In this document: positions 1-7,956 of the stretch, in pieces
Layout: each line of letters starts with the position of its first letter
Position numbering within the stretch: the stretch's first letter is position 1
Assembly (NCBI RefSeq): GCF_000161935.1
Contig: NZ_GG698806.1
Span: forward strand, 82,853 to 146,852
Direction: 5' to 3'
DNA: 64,000 nt
Source: Limosilactobacillus coleohominis 101-4-CHN
GTDB lineage: Bacteria > Bacillota > Bacilli > Lactobacillales > Lactobacillaceae
Translations under genes and position numbers: made by a program
The notes under the pieces: model-generated
Told to the model about the DNA's origin: nothing
What the model saw: the letters and a program-made list of their open reading frames with translations, nothing else
The model's database searches: none

Positions 1-17
1 TGATGAGGCCGGTTTTG

Positions 18-33
18 TGTTTCACGTGAAACT
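18..33. other. parS: parS-like ParB-binding site 1
   Basis: A 16-bp near-palindrome, TGTTTCACGTGAAACT, matches the Firmicutes parS consensus TGTTNCACGTGAAACA at every position but the last. It sits just downstream of the LysE-family stop codon. It is one of three such sites in the window, about 48 kb from dnaA. ParB loading here would help chromosome segregation; parB itself is not in the window. Confidence 0.8.
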
Positions 34-645
34 TTAAAAGATTTGTTCAAGACCATTCATAATTAAAAAGCCACCGTAGCCCAAAACAATGATGCCACTC
101 ACTAGGTTAATGCCAACCAAGAGCTTAGCCGGCATCCGATGACGTAAGAGATTAAACGCACTCGTCATCCCAAGATCCCACACAAATGACGATGTAATAA
201 CCCCAATAATAAAGAAAATACTTTCCGCAGTGGTTAATGTACCCCGACTGGCGCCCAACATCATCGTTCCATCAATTAATGCTTGCGGATTAGCCCAACT
301 AACCACAATGGCCGTCATGATCGCTTGTCGTAAGGTAATCTGATGATCATCACTCGTTAGTGCCCGTTGATTAGCGGAACGAATGATATTATAGCCAATG
401 TAGACGGTCAATGCGCCACCCAAAAGCATTACACCCACTTTGATAAATTGGTTATGACTGATCAAAGCACCAATTCCATAAAAGGCAGCAAAACAGAATA
501 ATGCATCAAATAGCCAAACAAAAAACGTATACAGTAGCGCCCGTGATAGTCGATACGATAGTCCATTATTGAACACATAAATATTTTGCATTCCAATTGG
601 CGCCACAAATGCTAATCCAATTAATAATCCTTGACAATAGGCCAT
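34..645 (-). CDS. LysE/ArgO-family amino acid exporter
   Basis: A 203-residue integral membrane protein of usual LysE length. It starts with a hydrophobic helix carrying the family-typical GLLIGLAFVAPIGMQNIYVF segment (residues about 6-25, Gly-Pro-Ile/Gly-x-Gln pattern) and has about six hydrophobic segments. The motif SWANPQALIDG (residues about 116-126) is also typical. The family exports basic or other amino acids by proton antiport; the substrate here is not known. The start ATG is preceded by an AAGGAG-like ribosome site. It is a monocistronic gene on the minus strand, divergent from the downstream dipeptidase. Confidence 0.88.
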   Translation of the reverse strand: MAYCQGLLIGLAFVAPIGMQNIYVFNNGLSYRLSRALLYTFFVWLFDALFCFAAFYGIGALISHNQFIKVGVMLLGGALTVYIGYNIIRSANQRALTSDDHQITLRQAIMTAIVVSWANPQALIDGTMMLGASRGTLTTAESIFFIIGVITSSFVWDLGMTSAFNLLRHRMPAKLLVGINLVSGIIVLGYGGFLIMNGLEQIF

Positions 646-752
646 TGGATCGCTCCTTTCCCCCTTTTATTTTAGTATATTTAAGCATTTATTTTTCAAA
701 ACCACAACATCAATTCCACTAAACGGGATATACTGTCATTAAGGAGGTTGAT

Positions 753-2174
753 ATGATGCGAAACTCAGCATGTACGTCCATCATGGTTGGCAAGAAGGCT
801 TCCATTGATGGTTCCACATTTATTACTCGAAACGAAGATCGGGTCAAAGCTGTTGAACCCAAACAATTTCTCATTCGCCCTGCTGTAACCGGGCGTCATG
901 AAACCTACGTTTCCCCTTATAACAAATTAACTGTGCCCCTCTCTCAAAACGCAATGCGGTACAGTGCTACTCCTCATCTAGATCAAAGTATGGGGCCGAA
1001 CGAGGAAGATGGTTTTAATGAAGATAACGTCGGTGAAAGTGCCACCGAAAGTGTCTACGCTAATGGTCGCGTTCTGGCTTATGATCCATATATTAAAAAT
1101 GGACTCGCCGAAGATTCCATGACTACGCTAGTTCTTCCCTATATTCACTCTGCCCGTGAAGGTGTTGAATACCTCGGTAAATTAGTCGCAACCTATGGTT
1201 CTGCCGAAGGTAATGGAGTTCAATTTATCGACCAAAACGAAGTCTGGTATATGGAAATCGTTACCGGTCACCAATGGGTGGCAGTACGGATTCCTGATGA
1301 TTGTTATGCAGTTGCTCCAAACCAGGTCATGATTGAAAAAATCGATTTTAATGACCCAGATAACTATATGTGGTCCAGTGGCATTCGTGAATTTGTGACT
1401 GAACATAACCTTAATCCAGATCCTGATCAATGGAACTTCCGACACATTTTTGGGACGTGCACCCGTAAAGACCGGCATTATAATACGCCTCGGCTTTGGT
1501 ATGCCCAACGTTATCTCAGTCCCCAGGCCACTGTCCATCAACAGCCTGAAGATATGGACATGCCATTCATCCGAAAGGCTGAACGAAAGATTGCGGTTGA
1601 AGATATCCAACATGTCTTAGGATCACACTTTAATGAGACCAAGTACGATCCCATTGGTGAAGGCGATCCGGTCGATCGGCGTCGCTACCGATCCATTTCA
1701 CTATCCCGGACTGCTCAGTCACATATCCTGCAGGTTCGGCCCCATGCTACTGGGACCCAAGCTATTCAATGGATTGCTTTTGGAATTCCAACTTTCTCAG
1801 CATATGTGCCATTCTTCGCAAATGCTAATGATACGGATGAAAGCTATAAGAACGTTCCACAAACTATGGACTTCGATCACGCTTTCTGGTTAGATGAAGC
1901 GCTAGCGGAAATCGTTGAAGCCCACCTGACAGAATTTGCAGAAGACGACTTTGCTTTCATAAAGGAAATGCACTCGTGGACTCGACAAAAGATTCATGAA
2001 GTCGATCTCGCAAGTACCCAGAAGTCGGCTAATGAGTTAACGAACTTCCTCACCCAACAAAACCATGAAATCGCTCAATATTGTAACCAGAAGACCCGTG
2101 AACTAATCTTCAAGTTACTCACAAAGGGGACGGAATTATCTAAATTAACTTTTAAGATGGATCCGAATCTCTAG
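753..2174 (+). CDS. pepD: C69-family dipeptidase (PepD)
   Basis: A 473-residue peptidase of family C69. The N-terminus carries SACTSIMVGKKASIDGST, in which Cys7 is the expected N-terminal nucleophile after removal of the short leader; NEDR follows at residues 27-30 as in the family. These cytosolic Ntn-hydrolases cleave dipeptides and support peptide use in lactobacilli. The length is normal. AAGGAGG lies 5 nt before the first of two adjacent ATG codons and 8 nt before the second, so the start could be 3 bases later. A hairpin terminator follows directly, so it is a single-gene unit. Confidence 0.93.
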   Translation: MMRNSACTSIMVGKKASIDGSTFITRNEDRVKAVEPKQFLIRPAVTGRHETYVSPYNKLTVPLSQNAMRYSATPHLDQSMGPNEEDGFNEDNVGESATESVYANGRVLAYDPYIKNGLAEDSMTTLVLPYIHSAREGVEYLGKLVATYGSAEGNGVQFIDQNEVWYMEIVTGHQWVAVRIPDDCYAVAPNQVMIEKIDFNDPDNYMWSSGIREFVTEHNLNPDPDQWNFRHIFGTCTRKDRHYNTPRLWYAQRYLSPQATVHQQPEDMDMPFIRKAERKIAVEDIQHVLGSHFNETKYDPIGEGDPVDRRRYRSISLSRTAQSHILQVRPHATGTQAIQWIAFGIPTFSAYVPFFANANDTDESYKNVPQTMDFDHAFWLDEALAEIVEAHLTEFAEDDFAFIKEMHSWTRQKIHEVDLASTQKSANELTNFLTQQNHEIAQYCNQKTRELIFKLLTKGTELSKLTFKMDPNL

Positions 2175-2192
2175 AAGAACAAGCTATCACTG

Positions 2193-2224
2193 CCTCACTC
2201 GAAAGAGTGGGGTATTTTTTTCTT
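2193..2224 (+). terminator. Rho-independent terminator after pepD
   Basis: An 8-bp stem CCTCACTC/GAGTGGGG with a GAAA tetraloop is followed by a T-rich tract. Confidence 0.85.
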
Positions 2225-2249
2225 GCTATTTTCGTTATTTAGTTATATA

Positions 2250-2271
2250 GTTAATTACACAAGTAACTAAC
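2250..2271 (+). promoter_or_regulatory. Candidate GntR/YtrA operator
   Basis: A 9-4-9 inverted repeat GTTAATTAC-ACAA-GTAACTAAC has one mismatch between its arms. It lies 6 bp before the ribosome site of the downstream GntR gene. YtrA-type regulators bind inverted repeats in front of their own operons, so autoregulation is the natural reading. Binding is inferred. Confidence 0.55.
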
Positions 2272-2294
2272 CAACTAAGGAGGGATGATCTGAA

Positions 2295-2678
2295 ATGCAC
2301 TTTGAATTTGACCAGTCTTCGCCAATCTATCAGCAATTAGCGGACCAGATGGAAGAAATGATTTTCTCAGGGCTCTTTCCAGAAGGCGACCAAGTTCCTT
2401 CCACCACGCAGTTATCACAAGAGTTACATATCAATCCAGCAACTGTGCTGAAAGGAATGAACATGCTAGTTGATCAGCAGTTATTAGAAAAACGTCGTGG
2501 TCGTGGCATGTTCGTGACCGCTGGTGCACAGGAGAAAATTATGGAAAAACGTAAAGAAGGCTTTTATCAAAACTATGTTGCAAGTCTGATTCAGGAAGCA
2601 ACGAAGCTCGGGATTACCGAAGATCACCTACTAACACTTATTCAACGGGGGTATCAAAATGGCAACACTCAAAATTAA
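2295..2678 (+). CDS. GntR-family regulator, YtrA subfamily
   Basis: A 127-residue protein with an N-terminal winged helix of the GntR type (residues about 8-75, including SPIYQQLADQMEEMIFSG and VPSTTQLSQELHINPATVLKGM). A short helical C-terminal part follows instead of a large ligand domain, which is the YtrA pattern. Such regulators usually repress the ABC transporter encoded next to them. AAGGAGGG precedes the ATG. The gene overlaps the following ATPase gene by 20 nt, so the two are probably translationally coupled. An inverted repeat just upstream is a likely operator. Confidence 0.9.
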   Translation: MHFEFDQSSPIYQQLADQMEEMIFSGLFPEGDQVPSTTQLSQELHINPATVLKGMNMLVDQQLLEKRRGRGMFVTAGAQEKIMEKRKEGFYQNYVASLIQEATKLGITEDHLLTLIQRGYQNGNTQN

Positions 2679-3522
2679 TCAACTCACAAAACGCTTCGGG
2701 CGACACACCATCCTAGATAATCTGGACTTTACAATTGAAGCGAACAAAATCTATGGATTACTTGGGCGTAACGGTGCGGGAAAAAGTACCTTGCTCAACA
2801 TCATTAATAACCGCAACTTCCCTACTGATGGTGAAGTCTTGCTTGATGATGCTTCAATTAACAATAATTCGGCTGCGCTTCAACAACTTTACTTAATGAG
2901 TGAAACAAACATGTACCCAAAACGCACTCGGGTTAGCGATATGTTCCGCCTTGCTGATGATGGTTATGGTCAATTCAACTTTGCACTGGCGCATCGCCTT
3001 ACGAAAGCGTTTGACGTCCAAGAAAAAGCACATCTTAGTAATCTTTCAACTGGGTTGACTACAATCGCTAAGTTAATTACCGCGCTCTGCGTTAACGCAG
3101 ATTTCATTTTTCTGGATGAACCGACGCTGGGGTTGGATGCCGGTCACCGAGAGTTATTCTATCGCGAATTATTGAAGACCTACGAAGAACGGCCACGGAC
3201 ATTTGTCTTATCGACCCACCTCATTAGCGAAGTTCAGCCACTAGTTGAGCACGTCTGGATTCTTGATGATCATCAGTTCATTTGCAACGAAAATGTTGAT
3301 GACTTACTAGCGAATGCGTACGCCATTAGTGGACCAGCAGAGTTAGTTGATGAATACACAACGGAGCTAAAAGTCCTCGATCACCAAACAATTGGCAACA
3401 TTAAAACCGTCTACGTTGTTCAACCACTTGATGAAACAAAAGTGATCCCTGATCGGGTTAAAATTGAACACATTGATTTACAAAAGGCCTTTATGGCTTT
3501 GACAAATGGGGAGGAGAATTAA
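2659..3522 (+). CDS. ABC transporter ATP-binding protein
   Basis: A 287-residue ATPase of the YtrB/EcsA-like group. It has Walker A GRNGAGKST (Lys42), a degenerate signature LSTGLTT in place of LSGGQ, Walker B FIFLDEPTLGLD and the H-loop STHL. The C-terminal 70 residues form an extra domain common to regulator-linked exporters. It overlaps the GntR gene by 20 nt, and its stop codon lies 1 nt before the permease start. With one ATPase and one permease it likely forms a homodimeric exporter, perhaps for an envelope-active compound; the substrate is unknown. Confidence 0.9.
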   Translation: MATLKINQLTKRFGRHTILDNLDFTIEANKIYGLLGRNGAGKSTLLNIINNRNFPTDGEVLLDDASINNNSAALQQLYLMSETNMYPKRTRVSDMFRLADDGYGQFNFALAHRLTKAFDVQEKAHLSNLSTGLTTIAKLITALCVNADFIFLDEPTLGLDAGHRELFYRELLKTYEERPRTFVLSTHLISEVQPLVEHVWILDDHQFICNENVDDLLANAYAISGPAELVDEYTTELKVLDHQTIGNIKTVYVVQPLDETKVIPDRVKIEHIDLQKAFMALTNGEEN

Positions 3523-3523
3523 A

Positions 3524-4198
3524 ATGAAAAAATTACCAATGGTTTATCGACAATCAATGCGCTCTTACTTCATCGTCTTCGGCATTGCCCTCGCCACAGT
3601 TTTTGGCTTACAACTATTGAGCTTAATCTTTGCAGGAAGCCATATCGACCTCAACATCAATAATTTCATCGATGCGTTCAGTGGACAACTTATCGGCATT
3701 GCCTTTGGAATCTATGGACTCTTCTACTTAGTGATCCCCTATCGTGAATTCAAACTTGGCATTCAAAATGGTCAAACCCGTTGGCAGATTTGGCTGAGTG
3801 ACCTGCTGGGAATTGCTACGATTACTCTAATCACTTTTATTATCTGGTTGATCAGCGTCGGATTCCAGCACCAGGATTGGTTAACAATTACCGGTATGTT
3901 GTTATTGATGCTCGACGGAATTACTTTTTCCTATGCAATCGGTAGTGGCTTTGGCCTGCTACCACGTAAATGGAAAATCATTGTGGCAATTGCCCTACCA
4001 ACCATTTTTATCTTTGTCTTGATCCAAATCATTCGTTTAATGGTCAACCTGTGGCATCCAAGCGAAGCAACCTTGAACACTTTAGCAAATATTTTCAACT
4101 GGCAGGGTTCATGGGCGCTATTTGGCCTGCTCTGGTTAGCAATCATGCTCGGGATCAGCTACCTGTTCACAATGCACCAACAATTACGGCGAGACTAG
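3524..4198 (+). CDS. ABC transporter permease (YtrA-linked)
   Basis: A 224-residue hydrophobic protein with about six membrane segments (for example LPMVYRQSMRSYFIVFGIAL at the N-terminus and WALFGLLWLAIMLGISYLFT near the end). The start chosen is the ATG 9 nt after GGAGGAG; a longer frame opens 18 nt earlier but its ATG falls inside the ribosome-binding site. It is the last gene of the GntR-ATPase-permease operon and is followed by a terminator. No substrate motif is visible. Confidence 0.85.
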   Translation: MKKLPMVYRQSMRSYFIVFGIALATVFGLQLLSLIFAGSHIDLNINNFIDAFSGQLIGIAFGIYGLFYLVIPYREFKLGIQNGQTRWQIWLSDLLGIATITLITFIIWLISVGFQHQDWLTITGMLLLMLDGITFSYAIGSGFGLLPRKWKIIVAIALPTIFIFVLIQIIRLMVNLWHPSEATLNTLANIFNWQGSWALFGLLWLAIMLGISYLFTMHQQLRRD

Positions 4199-4226
4199 AC
4201 CGCTCGTAAATTAAATACAATTTCTT

Positions 4227-4255
4227 AAACTCGTCGCTTGATGGCGAGTTTTTTT
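4227..4255 (+). terminator. Terminator of the GntR-ABC operon
   Basis: A 9-bp stem AAACTCGTC/GGCGAGTTT with a 7-nt loop, followed by a T run. Confidence 0.88.
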
Positions 4256-4295
4256 GTTCATAATGATCATAATCTGCTAGAATAGACACTGAATC

Positions 4296-4368
4296 GGGCC
4301 ATTAGTTCAGTTGGGAGAATGTCTGCTTCGCATGCAGGAGGTCGCGAGTTCGAATCTCGCATGGTCCA
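4296..4368 (+). tRNA. tRNA-Ala (anticodon CGC)
   Basis: A 73-nt cloverleaf. The acceptor stem GGGCCAT/ATGGTCC contains the G3-U70 wobble pair that marks alanine tRNAs. The anticodon loop TTCGCAT reads CGC and decodes GCG. The T loop is TTCGAAT and the discriminator base is A. The 3' CCA is not encoded. Confidence 0.93.
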
Positions 4369-4381
4369 TTGGGAATAAGGT

Positions 4382-4415
4382 CAACGTTTCTACTTTAATA
4401 GATACGTTGGCTTTT
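4382..4415 (+). terminator. Terminator after tRNA-Ala
   Basis: The hairpin CAACGT...ACGTTG, extended inward by TCTA/TAGA, is followed by CTTTT. The T run is short. Confidence 0.6.
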
Positions 4416-4443
4416 AGTTTCTTCCCTAAGGAGTTGATTACTA

Positions 4444-5187
4444 ATGACTGAAGAACAATTAACAACGCCCCAAGTGGGTTCAAAACTGCGTCACCAAATT
4501 TTACGCATGCCCGCAGCCGTTAAAGAAGCAACCGGAATTTCAATCTACGGACGGGTTATTCGGAGCCTCATCTTTTCAACTGACCTCGCCATCATTAAAA
4601 ATTGCGATGCTGATGCTGTCTTCGCCGTTTACCCATTTACGCCACAGCAAGCCATTAGTAGAGCCATCATCGAGGCAGCTGATGTTCCCGTTTTCTGTGG
4701 CTGTGGTGGCGGTACCACCAAGGGTGTTCGAACCGTTTCGTTGGCCAAAGATGTTGAAAGTCAAGGCGCCTTGGCAGTCGTTTTAAATGCTCCGATCACT
4801 AATCTCAACTTACGGACTGTAACCCAGAACATTGATATTCCAACGGTGATTACAGTCGTTAGCCCTGATACGGACATTGACGCACGGATCCGCAACGGTG
4901 CGGCGATGATTAACGTTGCCGGTGGTAAAAATACTGCAGCCATTGTTGCGAAAATTCGGCAAAATCATCCTAATCTGCCAATTATCGCTAGCGGTGGCAA
5001 AACCGAAGAAAGTATTCAAGAAACTATCAAAGCTGGAGCAAACGCGATTACCTATACCCCGCCGACCAGTGCTGAACTCTTCTCATCTATGATGGATACC
5101 TATCGCGACCCGGCAGTCAAACAAAAGCTTGGCATCTCAATTCCCAGACGCATTCAAAATAATCTTAAAAAGCATTTGCATAAGTAA
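4444..5187 (+). CDS. TIM-barrel protein of unknown function
   Basis: A 247-residue protein with alternating beta strands and helices and a phosphate-site-like end, PIIASGGKTEESIQETIKAGANAI (residues about 182-205), as in HisA/thiazole-synthase barrels. Gly-rich loops occur at VPVFCGCGGGTTKGV and MINVAGGKNTAA. Homologues are annotated only as hydrolase or beta/alpha-barrel proteins; I cannot assign a substrate. It has an AAGGAG ribosome site and sits alone between tRNA-Ala and a rhamnosidase remnant. Confidence 0.6.
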   Translation: MTEEQLTTPQVGSKLRHQILRMPAAVKEATGISIYGRVIRSLIFSTDLAIIKNCDADAVFAVYPFTPQQAISRAIIEAADVPVFCGCGGGTTKGVRTVSLAKDVESQGALAVVLNAPITNLNLRTVTQNIDIPTVITVVSPDTDIDARIRNGAAMINVAGGKNTAAIVAKIRQNHPNLPIIASGGKTEESIQETIKAGANAITYTPPTSAELFSSMMDTYRDPAVKQKLGISIPRRIQNNLKKHLHK

Positions 5188-5189
5188 AT

Positions 5190-5572
5190 AGTTTAAGCCC
5201 CCGAAGCCATTTCTGGGATGATGAAAAAAACTTTCATTGATAGTTACGAATCTGTCAAACGCCATGTATGGTGATCCATTTGGTAAAAGCCTTTGCCATG
5301 CCTGGGGTGGTAGTCCTGTCTATTTACTGGGGCGGTACTTCATGGGCCTTCAACCCACCACTCCTGGATATGCAACATTTACCATTCATCCTCACCTATC
5401 GATGTTTAACGAATTAAAATGCTCTTTGCCATTAAAAAATGGCTCCGTCCACTATCATGTTCACGATGGGAAAATTGCTATCCGAACTGATCGATCTGGC
5501 GGGACCGTAATTACCGACTCGGGAATGATTGAGTTACAGCCACATCAAACCGTTACGATTGCTAATAACTAA
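5190..5572 (+). pseudogene. Remnant of an alpha-L-rhamnosidase (GH78) C-terminus
   Basis: About 100 residues (from 5249) carry the end of a GH78 rhamnosidase: DPFGKSLCHAWGGSPVYLL, then a beta-sandwich-like tail ending in VTIANN. Full GH78 enzymes have 700-1000 residues, so the catalytic barrel is gone. Just upstream, at 5205-5236, a different frame reads SHFWDDEKNFH, which resembles the FWE/FWD segment that precedes this region, so a deletion plus frameshifts is likely. There is no ribosome site; the frame opens with TTG. I regard it as non-functional. Confidence 0.75.
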
Positions 5573-5574
5573 AT

Positions 5575-5616
5575 AAAATGGACAGAGAATGTTGTTGTGC
5601 ATTCTCTGTCCATTTT
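5575..5616. terminator. Bidirectional terminator
   Basis: A perfect 17-bp stem (AAAATGGACAGAGAATG and its complement) with an 8-nt loop and A/T flanks lies between the rhamnosidase remnant and the convergent LPxTG gene. Confidence 0.88.
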
Positions 5617-5644
5617 CGCTTAATCCATTAAAGGTAGGTCGCCA

Positions 5645-7768
5645 TTATTCCTTACGCTTTCTTGCTAATCCGGCAAGACCAAACATCCCAAGTAAACTAG
5701 CTGCTCCGAGTCCAACTAAAGCAACGTTACTTTGATTACCAGTCTGTGGTAATTGCTTACTCTGATGATCGGTCTTAGTAGTTACTACTGATGAACTCTT
5801 GGAATCCTTTAATGAGTCTGATGTGATAACCTCCACGGATGCTGATTTCCGTTCATCATCAGATTCACTAGGTTGTTCAATTGGTTTAGTCGGCTTTGTA
5901 TCATTAGTTATTGGCGTGTCAGCTACCACTTCTACTACCTGTACTGGTGTTGAGCTATTAATCTTCAATACCGGAGTTTGTCCTACAAAGTGGTAACCAT
6001 CTGGAGCACTTAACGTAATTGAATCGCCATCTTGACCTGTAACCTTATCAGTCTTAACCGTCTTTCCGTTTTCATCAACGTAGTTAATGACATTTAAAAC
6101 ATCCTTATCACTCGTTACTGGCGCACCAGTTTCCGACTGATCCTTAATGACTGTAAAGATTTGTTCTGGTTTTTGGTCATCAATTGTAACATCGACACTA
6201 TGACCCTGGTTTTTAGTGTGATAGCCATCCGGAACCTTAACGTTATGTTTATCACCAGTCTTACCAGAAACAACCGTGTGCGATACTTCGTTCCCGTCAC
6301 CATCAATAAACTTAACAATGTTGGCAATATCTTTATTCGAAGTTACTGGATCATCACTTTGACCTGCTTTCTTTGTAACTTTAACAAGAATATCTTGATT
6401 ATGGTCACCGTTAAAAGTATAAGTTTTTGGTAGCTCTCTATTATCGCTAATAAAGTAACCGTCAGGTGCTTTGTACACAGTATCGACCGTTTGATCGGTA
6501 ACTCCTGATACTTCTTGCTTACCAACAGTCTTTCCTTCGTCATTCTGATAGATTATATGAATCGACTGTGACAACGCTTTGTACACGACATTATCAATGA
6601 TAACATACGGATCCTTCGAAGAATCATCTGGGTTAATACTGTAAGCCACTGTTTCAGTTGTCTTTTCACCATTAATATAAGTATCATAACCGGGTTTAAT
6701 ATACGTTCGTGGTTGTGTCCAACCAATATTATCGCCTTCCCACACTGGAACACCACCAGTTTCATCTGTATTGTGTTCTTTAGTAAAGTGGTAATCATGC
6801 CTATAGTCTTGCTTGCCATCCACATTTATAATATAGGTAATCGTCTTCTTTTCTGTCCAATGACGAATTTTGGGCTTTACTTTAACGGTAATTGGGGCAG
6901 CTTTCTCATTAGTTATGTTTGCGTATTGTGGTTGGGAATCTTCGTTTACTGGTTCATATTTTTCAGGATATTGGTAGTCTATTTGATAGGAATAGCCGGG
7001 CTTACCAGTAATCTTCTGTTCTCCTACTTTTTTTCCTTCCTCATCCACATAATTAATGGTAACAGAAGGATCATCGATTATATAGTCAACCGTATAATCA
7101 TAATCTTCATCATTACTATTAATAGTCATACTGTCGATGGTCTTAGGGGTATATGGCTTAGGCAATGTTAGCGTATAAGATCCATCATCATTCTGACTAA
7201 TTGTTGCATTAGGCTTAAGCGGCGTGTTTACGTTTTCAACCTTTGGGGTGTAACCCTCAACCTTCTTCAATTGTATTGGCTTAAATAATTGTTGCTCATC
7301 ATGATTATCAGTCAATGGTACACTATCTTCAACTACCTGCTGATCTCCTGGATAATTAATAGTTACTTTACTAAAGTAATTATAGCCTACTTCCACCGGA
7401 GTTGGCTTCAAATCACTTGGCTTGTCTGTATTTCCACCCGATACCGAAGTCAATTCAGAGCTTGGTTTGACTGGATCAAATGGCTTTATTTCTACTTTGG
7501 AAGACGTTAGTTGTTTTGGAGTCGAAGTTGATCCAAGCTCTAAAGTTTTGGTATTTAGGTTATTTGTTTCGCTCTTCTGATCACTAGTCGGTGCAACAGT
7601 ATCCCCATTTTCATTTTGGGCATTAGCACTTACTGATGTGTTATAGCCCGCAAATGTCAGACCAACTAAAACAGAGGCCACCCCAACAGTTAGCTTCCGC
7701 AATGCAAATCGTTGCTTGGTTGTCGCGTTTTGTTGCAACATCACTTTTTGATTATGTCTTGATAACAT
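5645..7768 (-). CDS. LPxTG-anchored MucBP-repeat surface protein
   Basis: A 707-residue secreted adhesin-like protein. The N-terminus has a YSIRK-type signal (KQRFALRKLTVGVASVLVGL, residues 18-37, cut near SANA). The C-terminus has the sortase motif LPQTG, a hydrophobic segment and RKRKE. In between are at least four MucBP-like units with the pattern [VI]xY-x-D-x-x-G-x-x-V...G...PxGY: INYVDEEGKKVGEQ (near 238), IIYQNDEGKTVGKQ (near 407), VKFIDGDGNEVSH (near 487) and INYVDENGKTVKT (near 568). The family binds mucin or other host glycoproteins; binding here is inferred. GGGAGGG precedes the ATG. It is monocistronic. Confidence 0.92.
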   Translation of the reverse strand: MLSRHNQKVMLQQNATTKQRFALRKLTVGVASVLVGLTFAGYNTSVSANAQNENGDTVAPTSDQKSETNNLNTKTLELGSTSTPKQLTSSKVEIKPFDPVKPSSELTSVSGGNTDKPSDLKPTPVEVGYNYFSKVTINYPGDQQVVEDSVPLTDNHDEQQLFKPIQLKKVEGYTPKVENVNTPLKPNATISQNDDGSYTLTLPKPYTPKTIDSMTINSNDEDYDYTVDYIIDDPSVTINYVDEEGKKVGEQKITGKPGYSYQIDYQYPEKYEPVNEDSQPQYANITNEKAAPITVKVKPKIRHWTEKKTITYIINVDGKQDYRHDYHFTKEHNTDETGGVPVWEGDNIGWTQPRTYIKPGYDTYINGEKTTETVAYSINPDDSSKDPYVIIDNVVYKALSQSIHIIYQNDEGKTVGKQEVSGVTDQTVDTVYKAPDGYFISDNRELPKTYTFNGDHNQDILVKVTKKAGQSDDPVTSNKDIANIVKFIDGDGNEVSHTVVSGKTGDKHNVKVPDGYHTKNQGHSVDVTIDDQKPEQIFTVIKDQSETGAPVTSDKDVLNVINYVDENGKTVKTDKVTGQDGDSITLSAPDGYHFVGQTPVLKINSSTPVQVVEVVADTPITNDTKPTKPIEQPSESDDERKSASVEVITSDSLKDSKSSSVVTTKTDHQSKQLPQTGNQSNVALVGLGAASLLGMFGLAGLARKRKE

Positions 7769-7807
7769 ATTTACCCTCCCAATTTAAGTTCCATTAGTAC
7801 CATAATT

Positions 7808-7840
7808 ATTATAACATTAATTATACTACACTTAAAGATG
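7808..7840 (-). promoter_or_regulatory. Candidate promoter of the LPxTG gene
   Basis: On the minus strand TTTAAG, a 17-nt spacer and TATAAT lie about 40 nt upstream of the ribosome site, in an AT-rich 190-bp intergenic region that holds no other recognisable feature except the pepC terminator. Confidence 0.45.
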
Positions 7841-7918
7841 AAAGGTACACTAATTTACACAGTGATATATATTTAGGCCTTTAATGTTCAATTTATGTTA
7901 AATTTTTTGATAATAATT

Positions 7919-7953
7919 AAAAAATCCCGAACCGGCTGGTTCAGGATTTTTTC
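7919..7953 (-). terminator. Terminator after pepC
   Basis: The hairpin AAAATCCCGAACC/GGTTCAGGATTTT has one C-A mismatch and a GGCT loop, with a T run in the minus-strand direction. Confidence 0.85.
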
Positions 7954-7956
7954 TAT

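Noticed and set aside
6713-7171. 152-codon plus-strand frame opposite the LPxTG gene
   Set aside because: It is a shadow of the antisense gene, has no ribosome site and its hydrophobicity is a codon artefact.
5645-7768. CRISPR or DNA-level tandem repeat in the adhesin gene
   Set aside because: The repeats are seen only at protein level and differ in DNA; no CRISPR array exists in the window.
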